Origin: Sabellastarte sp. h YS-2021
Lineage: Eukaryota; Annelida; Polychaeta; Sabellida; Sabellidae
Direction of reading: 5' to 3'
Assembly: GCA_964017235.1 (NCBI GenBank)
Contig: OZ024936.1
Span: 36,292,040-36,356,039 of the forward strand
DNA: 64,000 nt
Below, piece after piece: positions 34,677 to 45,675 of this stretch (its first letter is position 1; every line of letters begins with the position of its first letter). Both the position numbers and the translations under genes were made by a program. Under the pieces are notes generated by a model. The model was not told where the DNA came from and made no database searches. It was given only the letters and a program-made list of their open reading frames with translations.

Positions 34677-35563
34677 ATGCATGCCAAAACCCGCTACTTA
34701 GTTGTAGCTGTACTGACAGCTTGCTTACTGTGTGCTCTGTACTATGGCACATTCAGAGATCCATACAACAGTAATGCTACGATCAAGTCACCAGGACTGT
34801 CCCCCTTCATGCAGGCAGAGGACTTGCACACATTTGAGGTGCACCTGCCCAACAGAGTCAAGAGAAATGCAAAATCCTCTCCGCATAAAAACTGCCGCAT
34901 GGAATCCTGTTTTGACTTTTCTCTGTGTCAGAGAGATTTTAAGGTGTATGTGTATCCGGATGTACAGGACAGGATGTCTTCTAGATACCGGGATATATTA
35001 TCAGTTATCAGAGAATCGAAATATCACACATTGGATCCGAGTCAGGCCTGTGTCTTTGTGCTGGCATTGGATACACTGGACAGGGATAAATTAAGCACAG
35101 ATGATTATGTTTATATGTTGTCAAAAAAAATATCCAGTCTTTCATTATGGAATAATGGACAAAACCACCTTGTGTTTAATTTGTATTCAGGGACCTGGGA
35201 ACATTACTATGAAGATGACCTTGGCTTTGACATTGGCAAGGCCATGCTGGCAAAAGCCAGTGTAAGTCAGTCATTTTACAGGAGTCATTTTGATATTTCA
35301 TACCCTTTGATAAATAGGGATCATCCATTAAAGGGTGGCGAGCCAGGATACCTTAGTGCAAACACGGTGCCGCCAGTGAGAAAGTATGCGCTTTCATTTA
35401 AAGGCAAACGTTACCTAATTGGAATAGGATCTGAATCGCGAGATGCCTTGTATCATATTCACAATGGAGAGGACATTGTGTTGCTAACAACATGTCAGCA
35501 TGGCAACCTGCCCAAAGAAAAGCGGGACAAGCGATGCAAGACAGATGAAGAGGAATATGACAA
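34677..35563 (+). CDS. EXT1: Exostosin-1 (heparan sulfate co-polymerase), first coding exon
   Basis: EXT1 is a type II Golgi/ER membrane glycosyltransferase that with EXT2 alternately adds GlcA and GlcNAc to heparan sulfate chains. This exon encodes about 295 residues. I choose ATG 34677 (MHAKTRYLV) because vertebrate EXT1 begins MQAKKRY; an in-frame GTG at 34665 is not a start. Residues 7-24 form the signal anchor. The exostosin domain follows: CRMESCFDFSLC near residue 75, FKVYVYP, DPSQACVFVLALDTLDRD, SLWNNGQNHLVFNLYSGTWEHY, FDIGKAMLAKAS, FKGKRYLIGIGSESRDALYHIHNGED, LLTTCQHG. Coding ends at 35563, then GTAAGT. The exon leaves a codon split after two bases (phase 2), as I recall for human EXT1 exon 1. 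The catalytic C-terminal half lies on later exons, outside the window. Confidence 0.95.
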
Positions 35564-35569
35564 GTAAGT
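35564..35569 (+). other. EXT1: EXT1 intron 1 splice donor
   Basis: GTAAGT, perfect consensus, directly after the two bases AA of a split codon. Everything to its right in this window is presumed intron 1; no second EXT1 exon is visible. Confidence 0.9.
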
Positions 35570-35687
35570 AGCCAAGTGGTTGACTGTCCTCACACAAAAT
35601 CTTCAGATACTCATTAAATTGTAGGGAATTTTGGGTGTTTCATCATGTAAAAACATACCAATGCATTTAAATCCGTATAGTATGTTA

Positions 35688-36045
35688 TAGGGCTGCCAAC
35701 GGTTACTCGAACCTTGATAGACGAGTCAGTTTTTGCTAGGACTCGAGTCGATTTTAACTACTCAAATACTCGCAAGGTATTGTATTATTGCCTGCAAAAA
35801 GAAATGCATGTGTAAAATATGCTGCATTTGCGCCACATAATATCTATTAAAGTTGTGGTTTCAGTTTAAAAACTCCTAATTTACTCCATATTCTCTAATA
35901 CCTAGTTAAGTAGAAGACTTTTTTCTTCCAAAGTTTCGTAACCATTTGTTTACAGATGACTTCTTATGGTGGATACTAAATTCCGTGATTACCCGAATTC
36001 AGGTCAGTTGTCAAGGTCTGGTTTTTAGCTCCCATCCCAGCCCTA
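35688..36045. mobile_element. hAT-type MITE, 358 bp, in EXT1 intron 1
   Basis: It begins TAGGGCTGCCAACG and ends CCCAGCCCTA, the classic hAT end. Flanks GTATGTTA (35680-35687) and GTATTTTA (36046-36053) agree at 7 of 8 positions. No transposase. Confidence 0.85.
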
Positions 36046-37132
36046 GTATTTTATTTAAACGCAAACACTTAAAGTTGGGATCAAATTTTCAGATTTAGGA
36101 ATAAGTGATCTCACCATTAAGGTCACAATGTGAGAACATATTGCTTTTCACTAAATATGAGTGGAATTCAGAGGTTCTATGTGTATAATCCTGAGCTATT
36201 CTCTTCTTTTTTACTTGAATATTAAGCTTTCTCAGAAAAGTCAGATTTTGTACACAATTACCTTCAAGATTGAGTTTCAGTCATATCCCATGTGTGTTTA
36301 ATGTGAAAGAAAATTTAATATGACAAGATTTGAAATTCAGTCAGCAGAAACTCCCAAATGTCAATTTGCTAGAATTTTATAGAAATTAGAAGTTATAGAA
36401 GTTACATTCCAAAGGGACATTATAGAATAAGTTTTAATGTTGACATGTAAGAGAAAATGTCTTTACCATGGGTTCTCCTGATATAGAATTGACTAAACCG
36501 TGTGAAACATGGGTTATATAGTATAAAGGAGAGAGAGTTTATTGAGCTCATTTGTCCAGCAGTTCAGTTTGCAGTAGGATGTGCCTGGACAGTGAATGTT
36601 TGATACAATCAATTGTGTAATGCCGTTATCCTGTTCAGGACTGTGTTATGAAAAGTTGATAACAGTGGAACAAATGTCTTAGTAAAGTGGCCTTCTGACA
36701 CACTCTTTTATTGAAAACGACATTAATTCAGGAAATCTTTTTCCTATGTAAAAACCCAAGTAGAAATATCTGCTTGTTATTATACATGTACTTCTGAGTA
36801 AAAACCTTCTATCAGACACCTTTGTATGCAAAGAAATGCATTGAAAACATAGTTTATGTGGTTCAGTGGGTTTTACTTGTGTGGGGAAATAAAAACAACA
36901 GGAAGCTTGCTTCCCAAAGTAAGCTGAACCAAGTGTACAGAAAGATGTTCTTTTGTCTGCCTGGACTTTACTCTACAACAGGGGGCTTTTGTCAACACAC
37001 TGACAGGCCACATCCATTCTTTTATGTGTAACAGTGATAAAAGTATCCAAAAATTTGGCCACCTTTTTTAAATTTCACAACATTCAGTATTAGACACAGA
37101 TGTTTTTCATAATATTGTCCATTATTGGTTTT
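36046..37132 (+). other. EXT1 intron 1, unique sequence
   Basis: No gene, repeat or RNA recognised. The 69-residue ORF at 36822-37031 lacks features that would support it. Confidence 0.5.
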
Positions 37133-37209
37133 TACCCCGCAGCTCTTGAGGGCTGTCGGGGTATTGTTTTCACCCATGGAGTCTGGATGAGTGGGTGGAC
37201 GCGCAGCGG

Positions 37210-38560
37210 GAAAAAGGTTTTCTGGGCTGTATCTCAGAAACCGTAAGGTGTAGGAAGTTGATACTTGGTAGGGACATTGGTTAGGGGATGTAGGTGTGCA
37301 ATGTCATGTTGTGACCTTACCTTAATTTGACGTTTCCGCAGTGACCTTGAGTTTGAAAATCATGTCCGGGCTATATCTCGGCAACCGTAAGGTGTAGGAA
37401 GTTGATACTTGGTGGGGACATTAGGGTTTGTAGGTGTGCAACGTCATGGTGTGACCTTGATTTGACCTTTGACCTTGCCACAGTGACCTTGCCCTATAAA
37501 ATCTTGTCTAGGCTATATCTCAGAAACCATAAGGTGTAGGAAGTTGATGGTAGGAACATTGGTAAGGGGGTGTAGGTGTGCAACGTCATGGTCGGACCTT
37601 GATTTGACCTTTGACCTTGCTGTAGTAACCTCTACCTATCCTATAAAATATTGTCTGGGCTATATCTTGGAAAACTGTAAGGAGTAGGAAGGTGTTACTT
37701 GGTAGGGACATTGGTTTGGGGGTGTAGGTGTGCAACGTCATGGTGTGACCTCGATTTGACCTTTGACCTTGTCGTAGTAACCTTGACCTATAAAATCTTG
37801 TCGAGGCTATACCTCTGCAATTGTAAGGTGGAGGAAGTTGATACTTGGTAGGGACATTGGTTAAGGGATGTAGGTATGCAACGTCATGGTGTGACCTTGA
37901 TTTGACCATTGACCTTTCCGTAGTAACCTTGACCTATAAAATCTTGTCCGAGTTATAACTTGGAAACAGTAAGGTGTAGGAAGTTGTTACTTGGTAGGGA
38001 CATTGGTTAAGGGGTGTAGGTGTGCAACGTCATGGTGTCACCCTGATTTGACCTTTGACCTTGCTGAAGTGACCATGACCTGTAAAATCTTGTCTGGTCT
38101 ATATCTTGGAAACTGTAAGGTGTGGGAACTTGGTAGAGACATTGGTTGGGGCTTGTAGGTGTGCAACATCATGGTGTGACCTTGATTTGACCATTGACCT
38201 TTCCGTAGTTACCTTGACCTATAAAATCTTGTCTGAGTTATATCTTGGAAACTGTAAGGTGTAGGAAGTTACTTGGTAGGGACATTGGTTAAGGGGTGTA
38301 GGTGTGCAACATCATGGTGTCACCTTGATTTGACCTTTGACCTTGCTGAAGTGACCATGACCTGTAAAATCTTGTCTGGGCTATATCTTGGAAACTGTAA
38401 GGTGTGGGAACTTGGTAGAGACATTGGTTGGGGCTTGTAGGTGTGCAATGTCATGGGGTGACCGTGATTTGACCTTTGACCTTGTCATAGTGAGCATGAG
38501 TTTTAAAATCTTGTCTGGATTATTTTTTGATTCCATGAGGTGTAGCAGGTTGACACTTGG
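37210..38560. repeat. ~150-bp tandem repeat (family F6), ~8 copies
   Basis: Blocks: GGGCTATATCTCGGAAACCG, AAGGTGTAGGAAGTTGATAC, TTGGTAGGGACATTGGTTAG, GTAGGTGTGCAACGTCATGG, TTGATTTGACCTTTGACCTT, GACCTATAAAATCTTGTC. Same family at 57180-58145. Contained ORFs are repeat shadows. Confidence 0.9.
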
Positions 38561-39102
38561 TATGGACATTGGTTACCAGGTGTATGTGTGCATTTGGGCT
38601 GTTGTCGCCAGCGATTTCTGTAGATCGAGGATAGCTTGTGAGATGTGATTTGAATTTTAGTAAATGACAAGAATATAATTAAATTAATAGAATGTCCAAT
38701 GTAGGTGTGCAACATCATGGTGTCACCTTGATTTGACCTTTGACCTTGCCTGAGTGACCATGACCTGTAAAATCTTGTCTGGGCTATATCTTGGAAACTG
38801 TAAGGTGTGGGAACTTGGTAGAGACATTGGTTGGGGCTTGTAGGTGTGCAATGTCATGGGGTGACCGTGATTTGACCTTTGACCTTGTCATAGTGAGCAT
38901 GAGTTTTAAAATCTTGTCTGGATTATTTTTTGATTCCATGAGGTGTAGCAGGTTGACACTTGGTATGGACATTGGTTACCAGGTGTATGTGTGCATTTGG
39001 GCTGTTGTCGCCAGCGATTTCTGTAGATCGAGGATAGCTTGTGAGATGTGATTTGAACTTTAGTAAATGACAAGAATATAAATAAAATAATAGAATGTCC
39101 AA
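38297..39102. repeat. 403-bp tandem duplication inside D1
   Basis: 38297-38699 and 38700-39102 are almost identical at an offset of 403 bp. The unit includes the last F6 copies and the first ~105 bp of an hAT MITE, so it post-dates that insertion. The paired 62- and 86-residue ORFs in both copies are a by-product. Confidence 0.9.
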
Positions 39103-39398
39103 ATATTACGATTTATTTGTGTAGTACCATTTTCTTGCAAAGAAATATATTTTGTTGTCGGTTAAATTGTCTAGGTATGTATGTGCACTTTATGGAACAG
39201 CCACGTAAGGTAATTAACAACGACCATTGCTCACTGATTTTTACGTTTTCATAGTTACATAAATTGCAAAAGTGCTAGTTTGTAACAAGATTAGTATGTC
39301 ATTATTTATTTCTTAAAAACTCAAGCTTAAATTGTGTATATCAATATTATCTCCAAATATTGACCACCTCGAGTTTGGGTCAACTCGTTGCAGCACTA
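38997..39398. mobile_element. hAT-type MITE, 402 bp, 8-bp TSD
   Basis: GTGTGCAT at 38989-38996 and 39399-39406. The left end is TTGGGCTGTTGTCG and the right end, read inverted, TAGTGCTGCAACGA. A second left end with the same GTGTGCAT is at 38586-38593 because of the 403-bp duplication. Confidence 0.85.
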
Positions 39399-40599
39399 GT
39401 GTGCATCATGTATGACCTTTAACTTTGGCTCTGACAAAGTGTGTTCACCTGCCATATTTGAGACATGTTTCTCTTATGACAAAGATATATGGATTGCTGC
39501 AACGAGTATTATATGCACTTTTATACAATTGTGCTTTTTCCATTGACAGCTATTATCCAATTAATAAGTTTTACGACTTGTGTACTGATTAATGCTGTCA
39601 TCTTGCTATTGAATTGTCTTGTTTTAATACTCTGTCTTTACATACATTTTCTTTCTCTTAAATATTATTTTCTCTACTTAAGCATTATTTGAAGCCTTTT
39701 ATAACTGACACTGCTCTGAAAGTATCCAGATCTTTGAACTGTTTCACTACTTCTGTATCTCATGGTGTTGAACACTTTTTCCCCAGGCTGTGGGGTATGG
39801 GCATCTCTGCTATTTTTGTTTTAACATATCCCCAACTGCCAAAAAGAAGCAAAATTTACCGAAACAAAACAGGACAGTTTTCATCAAAAAAAAATGTACC
39901 ATTTCTTCAGATTTAGGCTTTATTTCAAATAACTGTAGTGTATGTTTACAGTTGTACCTGAAATGACAATATTGATACATGTTTTTATGTCAGCTGACTT
40001 GTCAGTCGGCTGACATTATGTCGTCACTCTGCGGCGTGGGCGTACGCGTCTGCGTCCGTGTGAACAACTTCTCCAAAACTACAAGGCCTAGAGACATGCT
40101 GTTTTTTTAAAAGATACCTTATCTATCGAGGATGAAAAATTGTTCAAGGCATGCAAATCTGTCTGTTCGTCTGTTTGCTAGAGACATTATAAGGGAGGTA
40201 CCCCCACCAAAAGTGTGAAAATCTCAACACTTTATCACAATTTTCTCAGTGACTATTGCAGGGATTTCTCTCATATCTTGCATATATGTACTAGGTAGTG
40301 TTACGATCGAAAGAAAATATTGAAACTGGGTCCCGAAAACAAAAATTCGGTTAAAACCGGATTTGTTCGAATTAGTTTCCACCAAACTGTCGTCAAACTG
40401 TAAAATTTTCTGTGCGTGTACATGAACAATTATTCAACTAAAATGCGGTTTATTATCTCCCGCCGGGCTTTAGCCCGGGAGGGAGATTATGAAATGATGC
40501 CTGTGTGTGCGTGCGTGCGTGTGTACGTGCGTGTGTGCAGCTACAGATTTTTTGTAAATTAATTGTCCCAATGAATTTTCACGCCCTCGAAAATTTTTT

Positions 40600-43585
40600 T
40601 GGTTTTATGGACTTAGGCCTAAAGATAACTGAGTAATAGCTATCTTAGCTACTTGGAGTAAAGGGCTCATAACTCAAAAACTATTGCAGTTACAACTTTT
40701 TCTTCAAATATGTTGCTCAGCTACTTTGTCCTTAGCTATAAGATGGTACATAGTTTGGGGTCCCATTGCATGCCATAAGTGAGTAATACCTATTTTCTCA
40801 TTTGTAGCTAAATAACAAAAGGAGTAAATGTCAAATATCTTCAAAAGTATTAGAGTTACAGAAATCTTTTCAAATATGTTGTTCATCTACTTTTTGGTAA
40901 GCTATCACATAGTAAAGTTTCAGACCTGTTGCACCTTGGATAGCTGAGTAATAGCTACTTTGAAATTCTGACTGTTGAGTAAAGCCATTGTAACTCCAAA
41001 ACTATTGCAGTTAGAGTGTTTTCCTAAAATATGTTGTTCAGCTACTTTGTCCTTAGCTATAAGATGGTACATAGTTTGGGGTTCTATTGCATGCCATAAG
41101 TGAGTAATAGCTATTTTCTCATTTGTAGCTAAATAACAAAAGAAGTAAATGCCAAGTATCTTCAAAAGTATTACAGTTACAGAAATCTTTTCAACTATGT
41201 TATTCATCTACTTTTGGGTAAGCTATCACATAATAAAGTTTCAGACCTGTTGCACCGTGGATAGCTGAGTAATAGCTACTTTCAAATTCCGACTGTTGAG
41301 TAAAGCCATTGAGTAATACCTATTTTCTCATTTGTAGCTAAATAACAAAAGGAGTAAATGTCAAATATCTTCAAAAGTATTAGAGTTACAGAAATCTTTT
41401 CAAATATGTTGTTCATCTACTTTTTGGTAAGCTATCACATAGTAAAGTTTCAGACCTGTTGCACCTTGGATAGCTGAGTAATAGCTACTTTGAAATTCTG
41501 ACTGTTGAGTAAAGCCATTGTAACTCCAAAACTATTGCAGTTAGAGGGTTTTCCTAAAATATGTTGTTCAGCTACTTTGTCCTTAGCTATAAGATGGTAC
41601 ATAGTTTGGGGTTCTATTGCATGCCATAAGTGAGTAATAGCTATTTTCTCATTTGTAGCTAAATAACAAAAGAAGTAAATGCCAAGTATCTTCAAAAGTA
41701 TTACAGTTACAGAAATCTTTTCAAATATGTTATTCATCTACTTTTGGGTAAGCTATCACATGATAAAGTTTCAGACCTGTTGCACCGTGGATAGCTGAGT
41801 AATAGCTACTTTCAAATTCCGACTGTTCAGTAAAGCCATTGTATCTCCAAAACTATTGCAGTTACAGTGTTTTCCTAAAATATGTTGTTCAGCTACTTTG
41901 TCCTTAGCTATAAGATGGTACATAGTTTGGGGTTCTATTGCATGCCATAAGTGAGTAATAGCTATTTTCTCATTTGTAGCTAAATAACAAAAGAAGTAAA
42001 TGCCAAATATCTTCAAAAGTATTAGAGTTACAGAAATCTTTTCAAATATGTTATTCATCTACTTTTGGGTAAGCTATCACATAGTTAAATTTCAGACCTG
42101 TTGCACCATGGATAGCTGAGTAATAGCTACTTTCAAATTTCGACTGTTGAGTAAAGCCATTGTATCTCCAAAACTATTGCAGTTACAGTGTTTTCCTAAA
42201 ATATGTTGTTCAGCTACTTTGTCCTTAGCTATAAGATGGTACATAGTTTGGGGTTCTATTGCATGCCATAAGTGAGTAATAGCTATTTTCTCATTTGTAG
42301 CTAAATAACAAAAGAAGTAAATGTCAAATATCTTCAAAAGTATTAAAGTTAGTGAAATCTTTTCAAATATGTTGTCCATCTACTTTTTGGTAAGCTATCA
42401 CATAGTAAAATTTTCAGACCTGTTGAACCTTTGATAGCTGAGCAATAGCTACTTTCAAATTCCGACGGTTGAGTAAAGCCATTGTAACTCCAAAACTATT
42501 GCAGTTAGAGTGTTTTCCTAAAATATGTTGTTCAGCTACTTTGTCCTTAGCTATAAGATGGTACATAGTTTGGGGTTCTATTGCATGCCATAAGTGAGTA
42601 ATAGCTATTTTCTCATTTGTAGCTAAATAACAAAAGAAGTAAATGTCAAATATCTTCAAAAGTATTAAAGTTAGGGAAATCTTTTCAAATATGTTGTCCA
42701 TCTACTTTTTGGTAAGCTATTACATAGTAAAGTTTCAGACCTGTTGAACCTTTGATAGCTGAGTCATAGCTACTTTCAAATTCCGACTGTTGAGTAAAGC
42801 CATTGTATCTCCAAAACTATTGCAGTTAGAGTGTTTTCCTAAAATATGTTGTTCAGCTACTTTGTCCTTAGCTATAAGATGGTACATAGTTTGGGGTTCT
42901 ATTGCATGCCATAAGTGAGTAATAGCTATTTTCTCATTTGTAGCTAAATAACAAAAGAAGTAAATGTCAAATATCTTCAAAAGTATTAAAGTTAGGGAAA
43001 TCTTTTCAAATATGTTGTCCATCTACTTTTTGGTAAGCTATCACATAGTAAAGTTTCAGACCTGTTGAATCTTTGATAGCTGAGTAATAGCTACTTTGAA
43101 ATTCTGACTGTTGAGTAAAGCCATTGTAACTCCAAAACTATTGCAGTTAGAGTGTTTGCCTAAAATATGTTGTTCAGCTACTTTGTCCTTAGCTATAAGA
43201 TGGTACATAGTTTGGGGTTCTATTGCATGCCATAAGTGAGTAATAGCTATTTTCTAATTTGTAGCTAAATAACAAAAGAAGTAAATGTCAAATATCTTCA
43301 AAAGTATTAAAGTTAGGGAAATCTTTTCAAATATGTTGTCCATCTACTTTTTGGTAAGCTATCACATAGTAAAGTTTCAGACCTGTTGAATCTTTGATAG
43401 CTGAGTAATAGCTACTTTGAAATTCTGACTGTTGAGTAAAGCCATTGTAACTCCAAAACTATTGCAGTTACAGTGTTTGCCTAAAATATGTTGTTCAGCT
43501 ACTTTGTCCTTAGCTATAAGATGGTACATAGTTTGGGGTTCTATTGCATGCCATAAGTGAGTAATTGCTATTTTCTCATTTGTAG
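40600..43585. repeat. 321-bp higher-order tandem repeat (family F5), ~9 copies
   Basis: Each 321-bp unit is two ~160-bp halves: one with AACTATTGCAGTTAGAGTGT and TTGTCCTTAGCTATAAGATG, the other with ATCTTCAAAAGTATTA and GGTAAGCTATCACATAGTAA. One unit is shortened near 41300. A 95-residue minus-strand ORF (MNNIFEKIS...) recurs in at least seven units at 321-bp steps; see findings. Copies within the array are very similar, so amplification is recent. Confidence 0.95.
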
Positions 43586-45675
43586 CTAATTGAGAGCTTT
43601 GACTTGGTGAAGTTTCAGACCCTTAGCTAATTACTCACCTACTCAAAATGAGTAAATGCGAATTATCTCTAAAAGTATTGCAGATAGCCAATTTTTCTCA
43701 ACTCATTCAGCTACTTTTGGAAGAGCTTTCACATGGTCAAGTTTCAGACCCGTAGCTAATTACTCAAAATGAGTAAATGCTAATTATCTCTAAAAGTATT
43801 GCAGATAGCCAATTTTTCCCAAATAACCCATTCACCTACTTTTGGGAGAGCTTTTACTTGGTCAAGTTTCAGACCCGTAGCTAATTACTCACCTACTCAA
43901 AATGAGTAAATGCGAATTATCTCTAAAAGTATTGCAGATAGCCAATTTTTATCAAATAACTCATTCACCTACTTTTGAGAGAGCTTTCACTTGGTGAAGT
44001 TTCAGACCTGTAGCTAATTATTCACCTACTCCAAATGAGTAAATGCAAATTATCTGTAAAAGTATTGCAGATAGCCAATTTTTCTCAGATAACTCATTCA
44101 CCTACTTTTGGAAGAGCTTTCACTTGGTGAAGTTTCAGACCTGTAGCTAATTATTCACCTACTCAAAATGAGTAAATGCTAATTATCTCTAAAAGTATTG
44201 CAGATAGCCAATTTTTCTCAAATAACTCATTCACCTACTTTTGAGAGAGCTTTCACTTGAAGTTTCAGACCTGTAGCTAATTATTCACCTACTCAAAATG
44301 AGTAAATGCTAATTATCTCTAAAAGTATTGCAGATAGCCAATTTTTCTCAAATAACTCGTTCATCTACTTTTGGGAGAGCTTTCACTTGGTAAAGTTTCA
44401 GGCACGTAGCTAATTATTCACCTGCTGAAAATGAGTAAATGCTAATTATCTCTAAAAGTATTGCAGGTAGCCAATTTTTCTCAAATAACTCCTTCACATA
44501 CTTTTGGAAGAGCTTTCACATGGTCAAGTTTCAGATCTGTAGCTAATTACTCACCTACTCAAAATGAGTAAATACGAATTATCTCTAAAAGTATTGCAGA
44601 TAGCCAATTTTCTCAGATAACTCATTCACCTACTTTTGGGAGAGCTTTCACATGGTGAAATTTCAGACCCATAGCTAATTACTCACCTACTCAAAATGAG
44701 TAAATGCTAATTATCTCTAAAAGTATTGCAGATAGCCAATTTTTCTCAAATAACTCATTCACCTACTATTGGGAGAGCTTTCACTTGGTGAAGTTTCAGA
44801 CCCGTAGCTAATTATTCACCTACTCAAAATGAGTAAATGCTAATTATCCCTAAAAGTATTGCGGATAGCCAATTTTTCTCATATAACTCATTCACCTACT
44901 TTTGGGAGAGCTTTCACTTGGTGAAGTTTCAGACCTGTAGCTAATTACTCACCTACTCAAAATGAGTAAATGCTAATTATCTCTAAAAGGATTGCAGATA
45001 GACATTTTTTGTCAAATAACTCATTCACCTACTTTTAGGAGAGCTTTCACTTGGTGAAGTTTCAGACCCATAGCTAATTACTCACCTGCTCAAAATGAGT
45101 AAATGCTAATTATCTCTAAAAGTATTGCAGATAGCCAATTTTTCTCAAATAACTCATTCACCTACTTTTGGGCGAGCTTTCACATGGTGAAGTTTCAGCC
45201 CCATAGCTAATTACTCACCTGCTCAAAATGAGTAAATGCTAATTATCTCTAAAAGTATTGCAGATAGCCAATTTTTCTCAAATAACTCCTTCATCTACTA
45301 TTGGGAGAGCCATCACTTGGTGAAGTTTCAGACCCGTAGCTAATTATTCACCTACTCAAAATGAGTAAATGCTAATTATCCCTAGAAGTATTGCGGATAG
45401 CCTTCACATGGTGAAGTTCCAGACCCATAGGTAATTACTCACTTACTCAAAATGAGTAAATGCTAATTATCTCTAAAAGTATTGCAGATAGCCAATTTTT
45501 CTCGAATAAGTCATTCACCTACTTTTGGGACAGCTTTCACTTGGTGAAGTTTCAGACCTGTAGCTAATTACTCACCTACTCAAAATAAGTAAATGCCTAT
45601 TATCACTAAAAGTATTGCAGATAGCCAGTATTTCTCAAATAACTCATTCACGTACATTTTGGAGAAGTTTCACAT
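43586..45675. repeat. 133-bp tandem repeat (family F3), ~16 copies
   Basis: Same unit as 17237-19907: CTCAAAATGAGTAAATGC, AAAAGTATTGCAGATAGCCA, CTCATTCACCTACTTTTGGG. This array prefers TGCTAATT where the A1 array prefers TGCGAATT, and is more diverged between units, so the two arrays evolved separately after sharing an ancestor. Confidence 0.95.

Larger units (their letters stand above)
37133..39811 (+). mobile_element. Helitron-like element D1
   Basis: The 5' hairpin 37133-37163 pairs TACCCCG/CGGGGTA with inner CAGC/GCTG. The 3' region has GGCTGTGGGGTA (about 39785), an imperfect reverse complement of the 5' arm, then GCATCTCTG. In copy D2 the end reads GCATC/GATGC hairpin then CTAT. The core is the F6 array (37210-38560). 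A 403-bp tandem duplication and an hAT MITE lie in the 3' half. Confidence 0.65.

Noticed and set aside
38381..39051. Paired 62- and 86-residue ORFs as duplicated genes
   Set aside because: They are by-products of the 403-bp duplication across repeats and an hAT end.
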